Shown piece by piece: positions 7,822 to 10,539 of a stretch of DNA of 10,539 nt. How positions within the stretch are numbered: position 1 is the stretch's first letter; every line of letters begins with the position of its first letter. This stretch comes from JAAYHV01 sp035268985 (GTDB lineage: Bacteria > Bacillota > Clostridia > Peptostreptococcales > Anaerovoracaceae), in assembly GCA_035268985.1 (NCBI GenBank), contig DATFJV010000087.1, forward strand, positions 1-10,539, in the 5' to 3' direction. A program made the position numbers and the translations under genes. Below the pieces are notes generated by a model that was given only the letters and a program-made list of their open reading frames with translations, searched no databases and was not told the DNA's origin.

Positions 7822-8790
7822 TTGAAGGAAATATTGATTGGTGTAAATGAGAGTGACCAAAGATTGGATAGATTCTTAAAAAAATATTTAAGGAACGCTC
7901 CTTTAAGTTATATATATAAGCTCATAAGAAAAGATGTGAAGGTTAATGGTAAAAGGCAAAAAGAAGATTACGTTTTGCTTGAAGGTGACCTTCTAAAGCT
8001 TTATATTTCAGATGATGAAATTAAAAAGCTTACATTTAAAAGTAAAAGGCAGAAAGCCAAGAAACAATTTAACGTTATATATGAAGATGATAATATACTA
8101 ATCGTGGATAAGCCCTTTGGTCTCTTAACTCATGGCGATCAAAATGAAAAGAAAAATCATTTAGCAAATCAGGTTATTGATTACCTTATTGGAAAAGGAG
8201 ATTATATTCCAGGAATGGAAAAAAGCTTTACGCCTGCGCCTGCTAATAGGTTGGACAGAAATACTACGGGTCTAGTACTTTTTGGGAAAAATGCGATGGC
8301 TTTAAAAGAACTAAATAAATTGATAAGGGAAAGAGACTCTATAGATAAATATTATCTGACAATAATAAAGGGAAAAATTGAAAAAGAAACAATATTAGAA
8401 TCGAAAATGTTAAAGGATGAAGATAAAAATCAGATTAGGGTATTGCCCTTGGATTCAAAAGAAGGTAAATCCATGGAGACAATTATTTATCCTATGGAGA
8501 AACTAAAGGGGTTTACCTTAGTAAAAGTAAAGATAGTTACGGGCAGAACTCATCAAATCAGAGCCCATTTAAGTAGTATTGGACATCCTATAATTGGCGA
8601 TACTAAATACGGAGAAGGAAGAATTAATAGGAAATTCAAGGATGTAGGGCTTGAAACTCAGTTGTTGCATAGTTATATACTTGAATTTAAAGATACTAGT
8701 GATTCGTTGGACTATTTAAAGGGTAAGAGCTTTAAGGCACCTATACCAAGGGATTTTGAAAAAGTATTAAGGAGTATAGATGGAAGATAA
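7822..8790 (+). CDS. RluA-family (RluC/RluD-like) 23S rRNA pseudouridine synthase
   Basis: Members of this family convert uridine to pseudouridine in rRNA, sometimes in tRNA; the exact target site cannot be told from sequence. The N-terminal 60 or so residues form an S4 RNA-binding domain (DQRLDRFLKKYL, then KLIRKDVKVNGKR). The catalytic domain has NIL-IVDKPFGLLTH and NRLDRNTTG, with Asp145 (counting from the TTG) as the expected catalytic base, and ends with GRTHQIRAHLSSIGHPIIGD. The usual HRLD is NRLD here. I place the start at TTG 7822 because GGAGGT at 7811-7816 lies 5 bases upstream; the in-frame ATG at 7777 has no such site, adds 15 residues not expected before the S4 domain, and lies upstream of the likely transcript start. 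The product is 322 residues. It overlaps lepB by 11 bases, implying translational coupling. Confidence 0.93.
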   Translation: MKEILIGVNESDQRLDRFLKKYLRNAPLSYIYKLIRKDVKVNGKRQKEDYVLLEGDLLKLYISDDEIKKLTFKSKRQKAKKQFNVIYEDDNILIVDKPFGLLTHGDQNEKKNHLANQVIDYLIGKGDYIPGMEKSFTPAPANRLDRNTTGLVLFGKNAMALKELNKLIRERDSIDKYYLTIIKGKIEKETILESKMLKDEDKNQIRVLPLDSKEGKSMETIIYPMEKLKGFTLVKVKIVTGRTHQIRAHLSSIGHPIIGDTKYGEGRINRKFKDVGLETQLLHSYILEFKDTSDSLDYLKGKSFKAPIPRDFEKVLRSIDGR

Positions 8791-9346
8791 TTCGACAGAA
8801 AAATATACGGGTAATAAAGTGAAAAAATCTAGCTCTTTGAAAGAATGGATAAAAGATATTTTAATAGCGCTAGTAATAGCAATTATTGTATTACAATTCA
8901 TTAAACCGACCATAGTAAAAGAAAGTTCAATGGAGCCTACACTTTATGAAAACAATTACATCTTATTAAATAGACAAGCATACGCGTTTGATGAACCTAA
9001 TAGGGGGGATATAATAGTCTTTAAAAGCGAAATATTAGATAAAAACGGTAATAAGAAATGGCTGATCAAAAGGATTGTTGGAATACCAGGTGATGTTATT
9101 ACCATAGCTAACGGTAAGGTACAGATTAATGGTAAACTGTTTGAGGAAGATTATCTAAAAGACGGAGTTACAGATGGAGAATTAATTGGTTATGAAGTTC
9201 CCAGTGATGAATACTTTGTAATGGGTGATAATAGGCTTGTTAGTTTAGATAGCAGATATGATGAAGTTGGCACAGTAGAAAAAGATAGAATTACAGGGAA
9301 GGCGTTTTTTAGGCTTTATCCTGTGGGCGAATTCGGAGTGATATAA
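8780..9346 (+). CDS. lepB: Signal peptidase I
   Basis: This is the membrane serine protease that removes signal peptides from exported proteins on the outer face of the membrane. The 188 residues fit the short Gram-positive (SipS-like) form: a basic N-terminus, one transmembrane helix (about 24-41), then box B SSMEPTL with catalytic Ser50, RGDIIVFK, the box D region WLIKRIVGIPGD with catalytic Lys97, and box E GDNRLVSLDSR. Box E has LV where many homologues have an NS-type pair; the catalytic residues are intact. The ATG lies inside the last codons of the pseudouridine synthase gene, with AAGGAG at 8769-8774. smpB follows after 4 bases. Confidence 0.96.
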   Translation: MEDNSTEKYTGNKVKKSSSLKEWIKDILIALVIAIIVLQFIKPTIVKESSMEPTLYENNYILLNRQAYAFDEPNRGDIIVFKSEILDKNGNKKWLIKRIVGIPGDVITIANGKVQINGKLFEEDYLKDGVTDGELIGYEVPSDEYFVMGDNRLVSLDSRYDEVGTVEKDRITGKAFFRLYPVGEFGVI

Positions 9347-9350
9347 AGAT

Positions 9351-9815
9351 ATGGCAAAAGGAAACAAAAAAATAATTGTTAATAATAAGAAGGCTAGGCA
9401 TGACTATTTTATAGAGGACACATTTGAAGCGGGTTTAGTACTGACGGGTACTGAAATTAAATCCATAAGAAACGGCAAGGTTAGTATCAAAGAAAGCTAT
9501 GCTAGAATTGAAAAGGGAGAACTTCTCATATATGGAATGCATATAAGTCCATATGAGCAAGGTAATATTTTTAATGTGGATCCATTAAGACCTAGAAAAT
9601 TATTGTTACATAAAAAAGAGATTAATAAAATAATGGGGCAGATTAAATTAAATGGATTGACGCTAATTCCGCTTAATATATACATAAATGAAAACGGAAT
9701 AGCCAAGATGGAGCTAGCTTTAGCGAGAGGCAAAAAATTATACGATAAAAGAGAAACCTTGGCCAAGAAGGATTCTGACAGAAAGATGGAAAGGGCTATG
9801 AAAAAAAATATTTAA
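9351..9815 (+). CDS. smpB: SsrA-binding protein SmpB
   Basis: SmpB binds the tRNA-like domain of tmRNA and carries it into stalled ribosomes, standing in for the codon-anticodon helix. The 154 residues are the normal length and contain the family blocks: ARHDYFIEDTFEAGLVLTGT, EIKSIRNGKVSIKESYARI, the HISPYEQGN segment and PLRPRKLLLHKKEI. The lysine-rich tail (GKKLYDKRETLAKKDSDRKM) is the part that folds in the decoding centre and mRNA channel. The ATG has CGGAGTG (9334-9340) about 10 bases upstream, overlapping the end of lepB. The partner RNA gene ssrA begins 86 bases downstream, so both components of trans-translation lie together. rnr and secG, frequent upstream neighbours in Firmicutes, are replaced here by lepB and the pseudouridine synthase. 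Confidence 0.98.
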   Translation: MAKGNKKIIVNNKKARHDYFIEDTFEAGLVLTGTEIKSIRNGKVSIKESYARIEKGELLIYGMHISPYEQGNIFNVDPLRPRKLLLHKKEINKIMGQIKLNGLTLIPLNIYINENGIAKMELALARGKKLYDKRETLAKKDSDRKMERAMKKNI

Positions 9816-9842
9816 TTTCATTAAATATCCACAATAATAATA

Positions 9843-9870
9843 TTGACATTACTTAATGTAATGCTAAAAT
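9843..9870 (+). promoter_or_regulatory. Strong promoter of ssrA
   Basis: A consensus -35 TTGACA (9843-9848) and TAAAAT (9865-9870) are separated by 16 bases, with an extended -10 TG at 9862-9863. The predicted start near 9877 gives a leader of about 25 bases before the mature 5' end at 9902, which would be removed by RNase P. The spacer itself contains a short inverted repeat. Confidence 0.85.
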
Positions 9871-9901
9871 GAATGTATAAGAACACTTGTTTTTAACTTC
9901 T

Positions 9902-10254
9902 GGGGATGTAATGGTTTCGACAGGGGTGTTGAAGTGGGATAAGCGAGCCGTAGTGCCAAGTCTACGTTAAAAGTGGTCGTTAAATATAAACGCTAAAAAT
10001 AATAACAATTTCGCATTAGCTGCGTAGTCAGCTCGCGCGTCTACTGTAATTAACCTGCAGCTTACAGCTTAGACGTCAAACATGCAGGAAAACCTTGCAA
10101 GATTTCTCGGTATTGTAAGGGAACAACGAGATAGCAGATTCCTTAGCTTGCTAATAGGCGATTGAATTTGCGAAATATAAATTGTTAGCTTCGCTCGAAG
10201 AAAGTCTCATGAATGTGCTTTTGGACGTGGGTTCGACTCCCACCATTTCCACCA
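9902..10254 (+). ncRNA. ssrA: Transfer-messenger RNA (tmRNA)
   Basis: tmRNA rescues stalled ribosomes: it is charged with alanine, enters the A site with SmpB and supplies a short reading frame for a degradation tag. The 5' end GGGGATG pairs with CATTTCC near the 3' end (two G-U pairs) to form the acceptor stem, and the discriminator A plus encoded CCA end at 10254. Next to it are the conserved 5' block TAATGGTTTCGACAGGGG and the T arm GTGGG-TTCGACT-CCCAC (10227-10243). The G-U pair at the third position of the acceptor stem is as expected for alanyl-tRNA synthetase recognition. Length is 353 bases, a standard one-piece form. It has its own promoter and terminator. Confidence 0.97.
9992..10027 (+). 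other. tmRNA tag reading frame
   Basis: Read from the likely resume codon GCT at 9992, the frame gives A-K-N-N-N-N-F-A-L-A-A and ends at TAG (10025-10027). The closing ALAA is the standard signal recognised by ClpXP-type proteases. The resume codon is inferred from the usual Ala start; the preceding in-frame codon is AAC. Confidence 0.88.
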
Positions 10255-10259
10255 CAATG

Positions 10260-10291
10260 AACCTTGTAATTGCAACGATTACAGGGTTTTT
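10260..10291 (+). terminator. Rho-independent terminator of ssrA
   Basis: An 11-bp stem with one T-G wobble (AACCTTGTAAT at 10260-10270 with ATTACAGGGTT at 10278-10288) closes a 7-base loop and runs into five T at 10287-10291. It begins 5 bases after the mature 3' end of tmRNA. Confidence 0.92.
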
Positions 10292-10292
10292 A

Positions 10293-10316
10293 GGTTCTTT
10301 GTCAAATGGTGTTGGT
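10293..10316. repeat. Probable terminal inverted repeat of the ISL3-like element
   Basis: The segment starting GGTTCTTTGTCAAA directly follows the last T of the ssrA terminator and one A. Its resemblance to ISL3-family ends is from memory; the matching copy at the far end is not in the window. A 7-base inverted pair, GTTCTTT (10294-10300) and AAAGAAC (10325-10331), also frames this region. Confidence 0.6.
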
Positions 10317-10344
10317 GAAGAAAAAAAGAACTAGTTTCATAACC

Positions 10345-10367
10345 CAGGTAGCGAATTATGCTACCTG
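10345..10367 (-). terminator. Hairpin at the transposase stop codon
   Basis: CAGGTAGC (10345-10352) and GCTACCTG (10360-10367) form an 8-bp perfect stem with a 7-base loop. On the minus strand the transposase TAA (complement of 10356-10358) falls in the loop. No T tract follows, so termination is uncertain; it may instead protect the transcript or limit read-through into the IS. Confidence 0.5.
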
Positions 10368-10539
10368 ATATTTTGTTATTGGTTTAATTAGATTCCTAGA
10401 TATTAATATTCTATTTCTAAAGTGAAAAAAGCTTTTGTATCCAAAGGCAATTCTCTTAATAACTTTTATGTAGTTGTTTAAACCTTCAATTGTACCGTTA
10501 GAATATTCATATTTAAGAGCATTTTCTACATAGCCCATG
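10356..10539 (-). CDS. ISL3-family transposase, C-terminal fragment cut by window edge
   Basis: Sixty residues are visible, and the frame is open to the right edge, so the Met encoded at 10536-10538 need not be the start; ISL3 transposases are usually about 400 residues. The visible part matches the C-terminal end of the DDE domain: YSNGTIEGLNNYIKVIKRIA, in which the Glu before GLNN is the expected third catalytic acid, then the basic aromatic run GYKSFFHFRNRIL near the end. No frameshift or stop appears in this part, but completeness cannot be judged. It points toward ssrA and stops about 100 bases from the tmRNA 3' end. Confidence 0.82.
   Translation of the reverse strand, partial: MGYVENALKYEYSNGTIEGLNNYIKVIKRIAFGYKSFFHFRNRILISRNLIKPITKYQVA

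Larger units (their letters stand above)
10293..10539. mobile_element. End of an ISL3-family insertion sequence, continues past window
   Basis: The element is placed by the transposase C-terminus on the minus strand plus the sequence GGTTCTTTGTCAAATGGTG from 10293, which looks like the GG-starting, CTTTGTCAA-bearing terminal repeat recalled for ISL3 elements. This is therefore the transposase 3' end of the IS. The other end and any target duplication lie outside the window; if ISL3-like 8-bp duplications apply, the left copy would be GGTTTTTA at 10285-10292. The exact boundary is inferred. Confidence 0.7.

Noticed and set aside
9808..9828. 9-bp A/T-only hairpin at the end of smpB as a terminator
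   Set aside because: ATATTTAAT/ATTAAATAT has no G-C pair and no T tract after it, so it is too weak to call; partial read-through into ssrA is possible.
10223..10254. Separate tRNA gene suggested by the T arm and CCA end
   Set aside because: This is the 3' tRNA-like half of tmRNA; its acceptor partner is at 9902-9908 and there is no anticodon arm.
10020..10254. Prophage or integrative element attachment site in the 3' end of ssrA
   Set aside because: ssrA is a known integrase target, but no integrase gene or duplicated ssrA 3' end is visible; the adjacent element is a DDE-type IS.
1..10539. A novel defence, CRISPR or biosynthetic system
   Set aside because: All genes except the small MltG-like protein belong to well-known housekeeping or IS families, and no regular repeat array was seen by eye.

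Overview
The window reads as ordinary chromosome from a low-GC, AT-rich member of the Bacillota, most likely a Clostridia/Tissierellia-type anaerobe. The grounds are strong AT bias (ATA, AAA and AGA codons are common), AGGAGG-type ribosome binding sites, GTG and TTG starts, a Bacillus/Clostridium-type LexA box, a YitT-family membrane protein, and smpB directly followed by ssrA. I cannot name the genus from sequence alone.

Layout: (1) 2-808, plus strand, the 3' part of a YitT-family membrane protein whose start lies left of the window, closed by a rho-independent terminator. (2) 842-5709, plus strand, the excision-repair operon uvrB-uvrA. It is read from a clear promoter with a perfect LexA operator core just downstream of the -10, and the two genes overlap by one base. 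(3) 5694-5717, a 24-bp perfect palindrome between the converging uvrA and pncB genes, probably a shared terminator. (4) 7736 down to 5722, minus strand, a two-gene operon: a small membrane-anchored protein with an MltG/YceG-like N-terminal domain, then nicotinate phosphoribosyltransferase. (5) 7768-9815, plus strand, divergent from that operon: an RluA-family pseudouridine synthase (true start is probably TTG at 7822), signal peptidase I, and SmpB, all tightly packed. (6) 9843-10291, plus strand, ssrA (tmRNA) with its own strong promoter and terminator; its reading frame encodes the tag AKNNNNFALAA. (7) 10293 to the right edge, the end of an ISL3-type insertion sequence: a likely terminal repeat directly after the ssrA terminator and the C-terminus of its transposase on the minus strand.

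Functional links: UvrB and UvrA form the damage-recognition core of nucleotide excision repair and are predicted to be SOS-controlled here. SmpB and tmRNA together perform trans-translation, rescuing stalled ribosomes. NAPRTase salvages nicotinate into NAD. Signal peptidase I and the MltG-like protein work at or outside the membrane.

There is no gene-free stretch longer than about 140 bases. I found no CRISPR array, toxin-antitoxin pair, phage or defence gene, and no convincing undescribed system. The points that most merit checking are the catalytic-domain-less MltG-like protein, a degenerate LexA-like site in the ssrA leader at exactly the offset seen in uvrB, the re-assigned rluA-family start, and the IS junction at ssrA.
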